From NCBI GenBank assembly GCA_023423405.1, contig JAFAFR010000059.1, forward strand, positions 32,201 to 96,200: DNA of 64,000 nt, in the 5' to 3' direction. The notes beneath the pieces are model-generated. The model searched no databases. It saw only the letters and a list, made by a program, of their open reading frames with translations, and had not been told where the DNA came from. The position numbers and the translations under genes were made by a program. How positions within the stretch are numbered: position 1 is the first letter of the stretch; each line of letters opens with the position of its first letter. The DNA comes from Bacteroidota bacterium. GTDB taxonomy: Bacteria > Bacteroidota > Bacteroidia > Chitinophagales > Chitinophagaceae. Shown here in pieces: positions 40,988 through 49,077 of the stretch.

Positions 40988-43859
40988 GCCAGTCCACATT
41001 CACTCCTTTGGCATCGCGCGCATTGGGGCCGATGAAAATGGTAAACGCACCAGGCTCCCAATCGTATTTCAGCTCGTTGTTATAAAATTTCAGGTCTTCC
41101 GTGCGGATGCTGAACTGCACCTGCTGCGAAGCCCCGGACGCAAGGCTGATCTTCTGAAAACCTTTCAGCTCCTTCAACGGGCGCGTATTGCTGGCTACCA
41201 GGTCGCGGATATAAAGTTGTACCGTTTCCTCCCCTGTATATTTTCCGGTATTGGTCACCGTTATGGTGGCGGTAAGGGTCTGGTCACCTTTCAGCGAAGC
41301 GCTGCTGAGGCTGATATCGCTGTAGCTGAAAGCACTGTATCCCAGTCCATATCCGAAAGGGTACAGCGGCTCATTGGACACATCGAGGTAATTGGACCGG
41401 AATTTCTGGAAGCCCTCACCCTCAAGCGGCCGGCCGGTATTCTTGTTGGCATAGTAAATGGGAATCTGCCCTTCGTTGCGCGGGAAGCTGGTAGTGAGCC
41501 TGCCAGAAGGATTCGCCGCTCCGTACAACACGTCGGCGATCGCCGGCGCGGCTTCTGAGCCACCGAACCATACGTTGAGGATCGACTGGCAATAGGGCTC
41601 CATCTCGGTGAGCACCAGCGGTCGGCCGGTGAAAAGCACCACCACTACGGGTTTGCCGGTTTTTTGCAAGGCCCGCAGCAGGGCGATCTGACTTTCGGGT
41701 ATACCTATCTGTGAGCGGCTGGAAGATTCGCCCGTCATCTCGGCGGTTTCACCAAGTGCCGCAACGATCACATCGCTCTTTGCTGCCGCCTTCAGGGCCT
41801 CGTCGATCAGCACCTGCGGCGGACGGTTATCGCGCTCCATCTTCTTGCCGAAAATGCTCACGCGGGCCTCATAGGCCGAGTCGCCCAGCACGTTGGCGCC
41901 TTTCGCATACTGCACATTGTTAGCACCCGCCACTTCCCGCAGGGCGATGAGCAGTGACACCGGCGGATGGGCATAGTCGGCGCTCACAGCCCAGGTGCCC
42001 ACGAGGTTTTCGCGGCTATTGGCCAGCGGCCCCACCAGGGCAATGCGTTTGTTCTTTGCCAGCGGTAGGAGGCTGTTGCTGTTCTTCAATAACACATAGG
42101 ATTTAGCGGCAACCGTCCGCGCCTGGGCACGATGCGCGGTGGTGAAGATGTCGCTTTGCGCACGTTGTTCGTTGCAGTATTTATAAGGGTCCTGGAAGAG
42201 TCCCAGCTTGTATTTCATTTCCAGCACCCGGCGGCAGGCACGGGTGATATCGGCCTCGCTCACCTTCCCTTCTTTCAGCGATTGCTGCAGGGTATTGAGA
42301 AAGCCTTCGCTCACCATATCCATATCGAGCCCGGCCTTCAATGCCAGGGCCGATACCTGCTGCAGGTCGCCGAGGCCGTGCGCGATCATCTCGCTGACGC
42401 CGGTGTAGTCGCTCACCACCAGCCCGTCGAAATCCCATTGCTTGCGCAGCACGTCGGTAAGCAGCCATTTGTTGGCGGTGGCGGGAATGGCTTCCACATC
42501 ATTGAAAGAGGCCATCACGCTGCCAACGCCCGCATCAACAGCAGCTTTGTAAGGCGGGAAATAATCGTTGAACATGCGCACCCGGCTCATGTCTACGGAA
42601 TTGTAATCGCGGCCCGCTTCGGAAGCGCCGTAGAGGGCATAGTGTTTCACACAGGCCATGAGGGTATTGCCGGCACTGAGGTCGGCGCCCTGGTATCCCT
42701 GCACCATGGCCCTGGCGATGGCGGAGCCGAGGAAGGGATCTTCCCCGGAGCCTTCTGAAATGCGGCCCCAGCGCGGATCGCGGGAGATGTCGACCATGGG
42801 TGAGAAGGTCCAGTTGAGCCCGTCGGCGCTGGCCTCAACAGCAGCGATGCGTGCCGTGGCTTCGATCAGGGGCATGTCCCAGGTGCAGGAAAGTCCAAGC
42901 GGAATGGGGAAGAGGGTCTTATACCCGTGGATCACATCGAGGCCAAAGACCAGCGGAATTTTCAGGCGGCTCTGGTTAACAGCCAGCTCCTGTACTTTGC
43001 GGATGCGCGCGGGACTGGTAACGCTGAAAATGCCGCCCACAGCGCCTTTGCGGATCTTGTCCTCCACGCCGGTGCTCACCACCGAACCCGTAGTGGCCTC
43101 GCCACCCACCACTAAATTCAGTTGCCCGATCTTTTCTTCGATGCTCATCTTCTGCAGCAGTTCGTCGATAAAGCTGACCATGGGCGTTTTCATGATCAGT
43201 GGCGCCATCAGTTGCTGCCACAAAACATACCCCTTATCATTCATATGCAGACTGTCGGCGCGGAAGATCTCGGGTTTCGGTTGTCCCTGGGCGTTGAGCA
43301 TCACCGGCCATACGTCCATATAGGCAGTATTGGGCTGCGTTTTCAGGAAATCGCGGATCTGCTCGTTGGCGGGCCTCATGCGCGGCCAGTATTTGCGGCG
43401 GCTGGGACTGGGTTTCATAGAAACATACACAATGGAAGCATCGGGCAGTTTGCTGCGCAGGATGCCGTAGAGTGTGCGGAAGCGACCCGAAACCGTTGTC
43501 GCTTTCAGGGTATCGGAAGCGGCGGCAAAATCGTTCTCACCGCAATACACGAATACCTGTTTGGGATGATAGGGATCGATGAGGTCGTTCACATAACGGA
43601 TCACATCGGGCAGCGTGGAGCCGCCAAAACCGCGGTTGGTGATGGGATAACCGGGAAAATATTCCTTCACGTCTTTCCAGTAAGTGAAGGAAGAGCTGCC
43701 GATGAGCAAAATGCCGTTCTGCTCCGGTTTTCGCTGCCGGTCGAGTTCTTTGAATTGCTGGATATCGTTGTAAAAAGGCGGTTGCTGCGCAAAGGCGCCG
43801 GCGAAGGTCAGCAGAAGAGCAAAAAAGACGGTGGCTGGCAGCAGGCGGAAAAATTTCAT
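40980..43859 (-). CDS. SGNH esterase fused to GH3 beta-glucosidase
   Basis: A 959-residue exported enzyme with a signal peptide (1-24, ending AFAQ) and two catalytic domains. Residues about 25-225 are an SGNH/GDSL hydrolase: block I ILLIGSSS with Ser56, block II Gly80, block III GEND with Asn109, and block V DSLH with Asp202/His205, suited to removing acyl groups. Residues about 228-959 are a complete GH3 enzyme (BglX-like): KHYALYG, nucleophile Asp484 in VVSDYTG, GEssS acid region, and C-terminal FN3-like domain. It is the last gene of the polysaccharide locus, one base after the stop of the DoxX-GH43 gene. The ATG at 43859 matches the signal peptide. Confidence 0.93.
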   Translation of the reverse strand: MKFFRLLPATVFFALLLTFAGAFAQQPPFYNDIQQFKELDRQRKPEQNGILLIGSSSFTYWKDVKEYFPGYPITNRGFGGSTLPDVIRYVNDLIDPYHPKQVFVYCGENDFAAASDTLKATTVSGRFRTLYGILRSKLPDASIVYVSMKPSPSRRKYWPRMRPANEQIRDFLKTQPNTAYMDVWPVMLNAQGQPKPEIFRADSLHMNDKGYVLWQQLMAPLIMKTPMVSFIDELLQKMSIEEKIGQLNLVVGGEATTGSVVSTGVEDKIRKGAVGGIFSVTSPARIRKVQELAVNQSRLKIPLVFGLDVIHGYKTLFPIPLGLSCTWDMPLIEATARIAAVEASADGLNWTFSPMVDISRDPRWGRISEGSGEDPFLGSAIARAMVQGYQGADLSAGNTLMACVKHYALYGASEAGRDYNSVDMSRVRMFNDYFPPYKAAVDAGVGSVMASFNDVEAIPATANKWLLTDVLRKQWDFDGLVVSDYTGVSEMIAHGLGDLQQVSALALKAGLDMDMVSEGFLNTLQQSLKEGKVSEADITRACRRVLEMKYKLGLFQDPYKYCNEQRAQSDIFTTAHRAQARTVAAKSYVLLKNSNSLLPLAKNKRIALVGPLANSRENLVGTWAVSADYAHPPVSLLIALREVAGANNVQYAKGANVLGDSAYEARVSIFGKKMERDNRPPQVLIDEALKAAAKSDVIVAALGETAEMTGESSSRSQIGIPESQIALLRALQKTGKPVVVVLFTGRPLVLTEMEPYCQSILNVWFGGSEAAPAIADVLYGAANPSGRLTTSFPRNEGQIPIYYANKNTGRPLEGEGFQKFRSNYLDVSNEPLYPFGYGLGYSAFSYSDISLSSASLKGDQTLTATITVTNTGKYTGEETVQLYIRDLVASNTRPLKELKGFQKISLASGASQQVQFSIRTEDLKFYNNELKYDWEPGAFTIFIGPNARDAKGVNVDWQK

Positions 43860-43860
43860 C

Positions 43861-46020
43861 TTATTCGGCTTTGATGGTTTTGAAACGTTGCGATATACCG
43901 TTTTCATTGATGGATTCGATGGTGAAATAATAGGTCTTCTCCTTATCCATGCCTTTGAAATAGTATTCATTGGCACCGTTCACCATAATGCAATTGTATA
44001 ATTTTTCGGGAGAAATGCCGTAGTAAATATTGTACGCATAGGCATTATCGTCAGGCGCCCACTTGATCAGCGCGCTTCGTTTGTCCTTCTCCGTACGAAG
44101 CACGATGAAGTCCTTTGTTCCCGCCGGCGCTGCACCGTTGCCTTTGCCGAAGACCCGCAGCCCGCTGATGGCGAATTTGCCGGTGGGCACATGGATGTTT
44201 TCGAGTTTGATATAGCGCGTTCTAACGGGGTGGGATAGTTGTATATAGTCGTGCGGTACGTCGGACTGGTTGCGGCTCTTGTCGGCCAGGAGCTGCCATT
44301 TCTTACCGTCGTTCGAATGCCAGAGCCGGTACTGGTGGTAGATGCCTATTTGCTTGCCCAGGAATTCGGCGTCCTGGTCGGCATAGTTGATCTGTATGGC
44401 ATATACGGTGGCGGTTTCGCCCAGGTCGGATTGTATCCACTCGCCCGCTTTGCCGGAAGCAGCGCTCCAGTAGGTTTTCACCGATTCATCCACCGCATGG
44501 TTGGGATGGTAAGCGCCATAGGTGGAAGAAACAGTGACGGGTTTCATGTAGTTGAGCAGCATCCAGCCGGTGAAGCGGCTTTTCAGGTGGTCTCCAGGCC
44601 CTTCGGGTAACCAGGTGGGGTAGTCGCCGAAAGCGGTATTACAGTACATGACGCCGTCTTCATCGAAACCCGCGGGCCAGAAACCATTGCGCCTTTCGAA
44701 GGTGTTCTTCACCGTTATATTCATGGTGGACACATGCCAGTAGTTGTTCCATTTGTCCTGGAAAGTGGCGCCATGGCCGGCGCCGCGGATGAAGCCGCCG
44801 GGCTTGAAACTGAGGGGATCCGATTGCGGCGTGAACGGCCCCAGCGGCGAATCTCCCACCACCACGCCATCGGCATAGCCGCTCATTTCGGTGCCGGGCG
44901 CACCATACTGGAGATAGTATTTGCCGCCGTGTTTGGTCATCCAGGCGCCTTCAATGAAAGGGTCGAGAAAGGTATTGTCCATGTGCTCGCCGAAGCGCTG
45001 CCAGCCGTAACGCCAGTCTTCCAGCATATACATTTCCCTGCGTGTGCCGATGGGCTGGAAAGTGCTGCGGTTCATCTCCACGCCATAGAGCGGGTAGCGG
45101 TTGGAGCTGCCGTTGTACATATAGAGGCGGCCGTCGTCGTCGGTGAAGAAAGCGGGATCCCAGCCGCCGATGGCGAGGGAGTCGAGCGCTTCTTTCCATT
45201 CGTTGTTTTTGGGATCGGTGCTCATCCAGATGGGGAAATTGCCGGAATAAGTGGAGCCGAAAACCAGCAGGGTATCGCCCTGCACCCATACAGCCGGCGC
45301 GCAGAGTTCATCGTAGACCTTGTGCCAGGGCTTTAGAAATTTACGGGCCACGAAGTTCCAGTGCAGCAGGTCGCTGCTCCACCAGTAACCCCATTGGTTG
45401 GTGCTGAAAAGATAGTAATCGTCCTTGTAGCGCACGATCACGGGATCGGCAGTGGCGCGGTGTTTGCCCCACTCGGTAAAGTTGGGGATGGGACAATAAC
45501 CGTAATCGAGGTTGATGGGATTGCAATAGGTTGGACGCGGAACCACGTTTCCTTCCTGTCCCCGGCCGGAATTGCTGGCCAGGAAGCAACAGAACAGCAA
45601 CACTGCCTGCCGGGAAAAAAACCGGTGATCCAGGCTGAACCTCCCGGGACCGTAAAAGAAAAAAACCAGCCCCAGCAACACGAAGAGGAATGGATGCTGG
45701 TCTTCATAAAAAATATTCCCTTTCCCAATGCCGAAACAGATCACCAGCATGGTGGCGATCAGCGGCCAAACGGCCAGCCGGGTGAACAATCCCAGGGTCA
45801 GGCAAATGCCTGCCAGGAGTTCACACAGCTTGCCCATGTAAGCCAGTACAGCGGGCAGCAGGAACCCGATACCGGTCAGCCATTTCGCATATTCCAGCAT
45901 TTTGTTTCCGTCGAAAATTTCCCAGCCATGGTAGACCATGAACAGTCCCGTGAGTATGCGAACAATCGCCATACCGGGCTCCAGCCAGATCTTCCGATGC
46001 GATGAAAGCCAGTGTTTCAT
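43861..46020 (-). CDS. DoxX-like membrane domain fused to GH43 with discoidin and FN3 domains
   Basis: A 719-residue fusion. Residues 1-130 form a DoxX-like domain with four membrane spans (RILTGLFMVYHGWEIFDG at 21-38). A fifth, signal-like segment (138-150) leads into a GH43 five-bladed propeller (about 160-460) with catalytic Asp192 (TADPVIV), Asp288 (GGWDPAFF) and Glu357 (DPFIEGAW). A discoidin/CBM32-type domain (about 480-630) and an FN3-like domain (about 635-719) follow. The hydrolase would be tethered to the inner membrane facing the periplasm. The start overlaps the GMC gene stop by ATGA. An A7 run at 45615-45621 lies at the domain junction, but no separate GH43 start codon exists there. 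Confidence 0.88.
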   Translation of the reverse strand: MKHWLSSHRKIWLEPGMAIVRILTGLFMVYHGWEIFDGNKMLEYAKWLTGIGFLLPAVLAYMGKLCELLAGICLTLGLFTRLAVWPLIATMLVICFGIGKGNIFYEDQHPFLFVLLGLVFFFYGPGRFSLDHRFFSRQAVLLFCCFLASNSGRGQEGNVVPRPTYCNPINLDYGYCPIPNFTEWGKHRATADPVIVRYKDDYYLFSTNQWGYWWSSDLLHWNFVARKFLKPWHKVYDELCAPAVWVQGDTLLVFGSTYSGNFPIWMSTDPKNNEWKEALDSLAIGGWDPAFFTDDDGRLYMYNGSSNRYPLYGVEMNRSTFQPIGTRREMYMLEDWRYGWQRFGEHMDNTFLDPFIEGAWMTKHGGKYYLQYGAPGTEMSGYADGVVVGDSPLGPFTPQSDPLSFKPGGFIRGAGHGATFQDKWNNYWHVSTMNITVKNTFERRNGFWPAGFDEDGVMYCNTAFGDYPTWLPEGPGDHLKSRFTGWMLLNYMKPVTVSSTYGAYHPNHAVDESVKTYWSAASGKAGEWIQSDLGETATVYAIQINYADQDAEFLGKQIGIYHQYRLWHSNDGKKWQLLADKSRNQSDVPHDYIQLSHPVRTRYIKLENIHVPTGKFAISGLRVFGKGNGAAPAGTKDFIVLRTEKDKRSALIKWAPDDNAYAYNIYYGISPEKLYNCIMVNGANEYYFKGMDKEKTYYFTIESINENGISQRFKTIKAE

Positions 46021-47690
46021 AGATTTCCTTTTTTCATTTCAGAAACGGCATGGTCCACCGCGCGGGCGGTGAGGGCCATGTAGAGGATGGAAGGGCTTTG
46101 GTTGCCGGTGCTGGTCATGCAGGCGCCGTCGGTCACGAACACATTGGGGCAGGCATGCACCTGGTTGAAGGCGTTGAGCACAGATGTACGCGGATCGCGG
46201 CCCATGCGGGCGCCGCCCATTTCGTGGATATCAAGGCCTGGGGGCTGGCGCGAATCGTGGGTATGTATGTCAATGGCGCCGGCCTTTTCCAGCATGGCGC
46301 TGCCCTGCTCCAGGAAATCCTTCACCATGCGGTCGTCGTTCTCGTCGTAGTCCACATCGGTCACCAGCAACGGGATGCCCCACTGGTCTTTTTTATCAGG
46401 ATGCAGGTACACGCGGTTTGTCTTTTTGGGAATGGTTTCGCCCTGCATGTACATGTACACCCACCAGGGGCCGGGCGCCGAAAGGTTTTCTTTCAAACCG
46501 GCGCCGATGCCTTCGTAGTTATCCTTGCCGCGGCTGCGGCCGGCGCCGCTGAAAATGCAGTAGCCGCCGAGGAAATCGGTATCCTGCCTGCCGAGGTTGC
46601 GGAAATTGGGGATCACCGATTCAACGGGTTTGCGCACTTTGTAGTAGTTGTCTTCAAAGCCGGGCATGGTAGCGCCTATACTTCCCCGGTAGTTGTGGAA
46701 ACATATATGCGTACCCAGCACACCGCTGTCGTTACCGAGTCCGTTGGGGAAGCGGCGCGACATGGAATGGAGCAGGATAAGCGTGCTGTTGAGGGCCGAG
46801 GCGTTCAGGAAAATGAGGCGGGCGCTGATCTCCGACACTTCTTTGGTAAGGGCGTCGACAACGCGGACGCCGGAGGCTTTGCCGGTGTTTTCATCATAGA
46901 GGATGGAATGCACCACGGCATGCGGGCGAACGGTGAGGTTACCCGTTTTCTTCGCCCAGGGCAGGGTGGCGGTCACCGAACTGAAATAGGCGCCGAAGGG
47001 GCAACCGCGCATGCAGAGGTCGCGGTTCTGGCACTGGCCGCGGCCCTGCTCAATGTGTATGGGCGCAGGTTCGCTGAGGTGAGCCCAGCGGCCGGGAATA
47101 TAGTGGCGCCCGAATTGTTCTTTGAGCGTTTTGCGCAGGTGCTGCTCCACGCAGTTGAGCTCGTAGGGTGGCAGGAACTCACCGTCAGGCATAGCCGCAA
47201 TATTCTCCTTACTGCCGGTGATGCCGGTGAAGATCTCCACATGGCTGTACCAGGGCGCGATGTCTTTATAACGGATGGGCCAGTCGACCGCGAAGCCGTA
47301 TTGCTGCGGCGCATTGAATTCGTTGTCGCTCCAGCGCTGGCAACTGCGGCCCCAGGTAAGCGATTTGCCACCCACCTGGTAACCGCGGATCCAGTCGAAG
47401 GGCTTCTCCTGCACATAGGGATGATCGGCATCCTTCACAAAAAAATGAGCCGTGTCTTCGCCATAACCGGCGGCCTTGCTGATGAGCGGGTTTTCCTGGA
47501 TCGTTTGCAGGGAGGGCTGGCGGCGGTGCGGGAATTCCCAGGGCGCTTTCGCGTAACCTGGATAGTCTTTGATGTGCTCGATGTTCCTGCCCCTTTCGAG
47601 CACCAGTGTTTTGAGGCCTTTTTCGCAGAGCTCCTTGGCGGCCCATCCGCCGCTGATCCCGCTTCCTATGACAATGGCATCGTATTGCAT
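46017..47690 (-). CDS. GMC-family FAD-dependent sugar dehydrogenase with a cysteine triad
   Basis: A 557-residue flavoprotein. The FAD-binding Rossmann motif is at residues 5-15 (AIVIGSGISGG) and the GMC C-terminal domain holds HEMGGARMG and the His/Asn region TDGACMTSTGNQSPS. A Cys triad (GQCQNRDLCMRGCPFG; Cys220, 226, 230) resembles the one binding a 3Fe-4S cluster in FAD-dependent glucose dehydrogenases, which favours a dehydrogenase over an oxidase. No signal peptide precedes the Rossmann motif, and the usual partner (subunit 3 with a Tat signal) is not encoded here. The gene is coupled to the DoxX-GH43 gene by a 4-nt overlap. Likely substrate: a glucoside or sugar released by this locus. 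Confidence 0.9.
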   Translation of the reverse strand: MQYDAIVIGSGISGGWAAKELCEKGLKTLVLERGRNIEHIKDYPGYAKAPWEFPHRRQPSLQTIQENPLISKAAGYGEDTAHFFVKDADHPYVQEKPFDWIRGYQVGGKSLTWGRSCQRWSDNEFNAPQQYGFAVDWPIRYKDIAPWYSHVEIFTGITGSKENIAAMPDGEFLPPYELNCVEQHLRKTLKEQFGRHYIPGRWAHLSEPAPIHIEQGRGQCQNRDLCMRGCPFGAYFSSVTATLPWAKKTGNLTVRPHAVVHSILYDENTGKASGVRVVDALTKEVSEISARLIFLNASALNSTLILLHSMSRRFPNGLGNDSGVLGTHICFHNYRGSIGATMPGFEDNYYKVRKPVESVIPNFRNLGRQDTDFLGGYCIFSGAGRSRGKDNYEGIGAGLKENLSAPGPWWVYMYMQGETIPKKTNRVYLHPDKKDQWGIPLLVTDVDYDENDDRMVKDFLEQGSAMLEKAGAIDIHTHDSRQPPGLDIHEMGGARMGRDPRTSVLNAFNQVHACPNVFVTDGACMTSTGNQSPSILYMALTARAVDHAVSEMKKGNL

Positions 47691-47695
47691 GTGAT

Positions 47696-49072
47696 TTATT
47701 GTGGTGCTTTCCAGCCGGCAGGCTGCGGGTAGGTGAAACCAAGTTTGTTGAGTCCCCGCTGCACTTCGGGGCATGACATAAATAATTTCCAGATCAGGCC
47801 GCTGCGGTAGTTTTCTATCATAGCTACGATGGGTCCCTGGTCGATAGCGAGGTGGCTGCCCGCAGTCCAGTTTTTAGTTTCGTTGAAGGCATCCACGAAG
47901 CCGTAGGGCGACCAGATCTTCGCACCGAGGTCTTCGTAAAAATGGCGCAGGGCCTGCCCGCTGAATTCGGGTGTATAAGGAAAGGCCGAAAGCGCCGCCG
48001 TGGGCGTAATGGTGCCGTGATCGTTCGTGGGCGAATGGGCATCGTAGCCGTTATAGGTATCGCTGGCAGTAAGGCCCCAGCAATTGGGACCATAACCTTT
48101 GAAGCCGTTGGGATTGCGCACACAGTGTTCGCGGTTGATCAGGGTATGATTGCGGTTCTGTTCCCAGTAATCGGCATACTGGTCCTTGAGCCCGCGCGGA
48201 TCGAGGCCCAGGAAGGAGTAGTGTGAAAAGAAAAGCGGTCCGCCATAATCGAAGCCAAGCGGCAGCGTGATGTCGTAAAACTTTTTCCCGTTCTTAAAGA
48301 AATTGCTCTGCGCCCAGCCGCGGTGGTACACGGCTGCGGGAACAGGATATCTTTCCGCACTGGCTGCGAGCACATACATGATGAGGCATTCGTTGAAACC
48401 GCGCACGGGGAAGTTCATGGCCCATCCGTTATTAGGACTCCAGTGCCAGTAGAGAACTTCTTCACCGCCGCGGGTAAACCAGTCCCACTCGATGTCGTTC
48501 CAGAGCCAGTTGATGCGGCCGCGCAGTTCTTTTTCCGTGGGGTTGTCGCCGTTAAAATATTGCCGTGCGCAGAGCAGTCCCTGGAAGAGAAAGGAGGATT
48601 CCACGAGGTCGGCGCCATCGTCCTTGCGACTGAAGGGAATGGTTTTACCGGTAGCGCCATCGAGCCAGTGGGGAAATACACCGTGGTAGGCGTCAGCTTT
48701 ACCGAGGAATTTCACCATTTTGAGCAGGAAGCGGGCGGCGCTGTCGCGCGGGATCCATTTTCTTTCCGTACCGGCAATGATGGCCATGATGCCGAAGCCC
48801 GTGCCGCCGGTGGTCACCACTTCATCGCCGTAGTCGAAGGACTTATTGCTCCTTTCGCGCGCGAGGCCGGAGACGGGATGGGCATAGTCCCAGAAATAAC
48901 GCAGGGTCTGTTTCTGCACCAGGTCGAGCAGGGCAGAATCGCTGAGGCCTTTGACGATGGCGTTGTTGGCTTTGATGCCGGGGTTTTGTGCCGGCAGGCG
49001 ATGGGTGGCAAACACCAGCAGCAGGAAGAATGGCAGTATCGTGTATCGCTTCATGCGCGTTCGTTTATACAT
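47696..49072 (-). CDS. Secreted glucoamylase-family (GH144-like) hydrolase, copy A
   Basis: A 458-residue exported enzyme with a signal peptide (about 1-27, ending LPAQ; a second start at 49054 is possible). From about residue 45 it is one (alpha/alpha)6-barrel of the glucoamylase family (PF10091): LVQKQTLRYFWDYAHPVSGL, DDGADLVESSFLFQGLL, GPLFFSHYSFLGLDP, NCWGLTASDTYNGYDAHSP and DQGPIVAMIENYRSGLIW. The GH144 endo-beta-1,2-glucanases belong to this family. It is a tandem paralogue of the neighbouring gene at 49078, 5 nt away, but lacks that protein's N-terminal domain and lipobox, so it is free in the periplasm or secreted. Confidence 0.9.
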   Translation of the reverse strand: MYKRTRMKRYTILPFFLLLVFATHRLPAQNPGIKANNAIVKGLSDSALLDLVQKQTLRYFWDYAHPVSGLARERSNKSFDYGDEVVTTGGTGFGIMAIIAGTERKWIPRDSAARFLLKMVKFLGKADAYHGVFPHWLDGATGKTIPFSRKDDGADLVESSFLFQGLLCARQYFNGDNPTEKELRGRINWLWNDIEWDWFTRGGEEVLYWHWSPNNGWAMNFPVRGFNECLIMYVLAASAERYPVPAAVYHRGWAQSNFFKNGKKFYDITLPLGFDYGGPLFFSHYSFLGLDPRGLKDQYADYWEQNRNHTLINREHCVRNPNGFKGYGPNCWGLTASDTYNGYDAHSPTNDHGTITPTAALSAFPYTPEFSGQALRHFYEDLGAKIWSPYGFVDAFNETKNWTAGSHLAIDQGPIVAMIENYRSGLIWKLFMSCPEVQRGLNKLGFTYPQPAGWKAPQ

Positions 49073-49077
49073 ACGGT

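Noticed and set aside
45597..45630. Frameshift splitting DoxX and GH43 at the A7 run
   Set aside because: In the present frame both domains are intact, and no start codon with a usable signal peptide exists for a separate GH43. Kept only as a caveat in the fusion finding.
46050..47732. Long + strand open frame opposite the GMC dehydrogenase gene
   Set aside because: Shadow frame: the GMC motifs on the minus strand are unambiguous.
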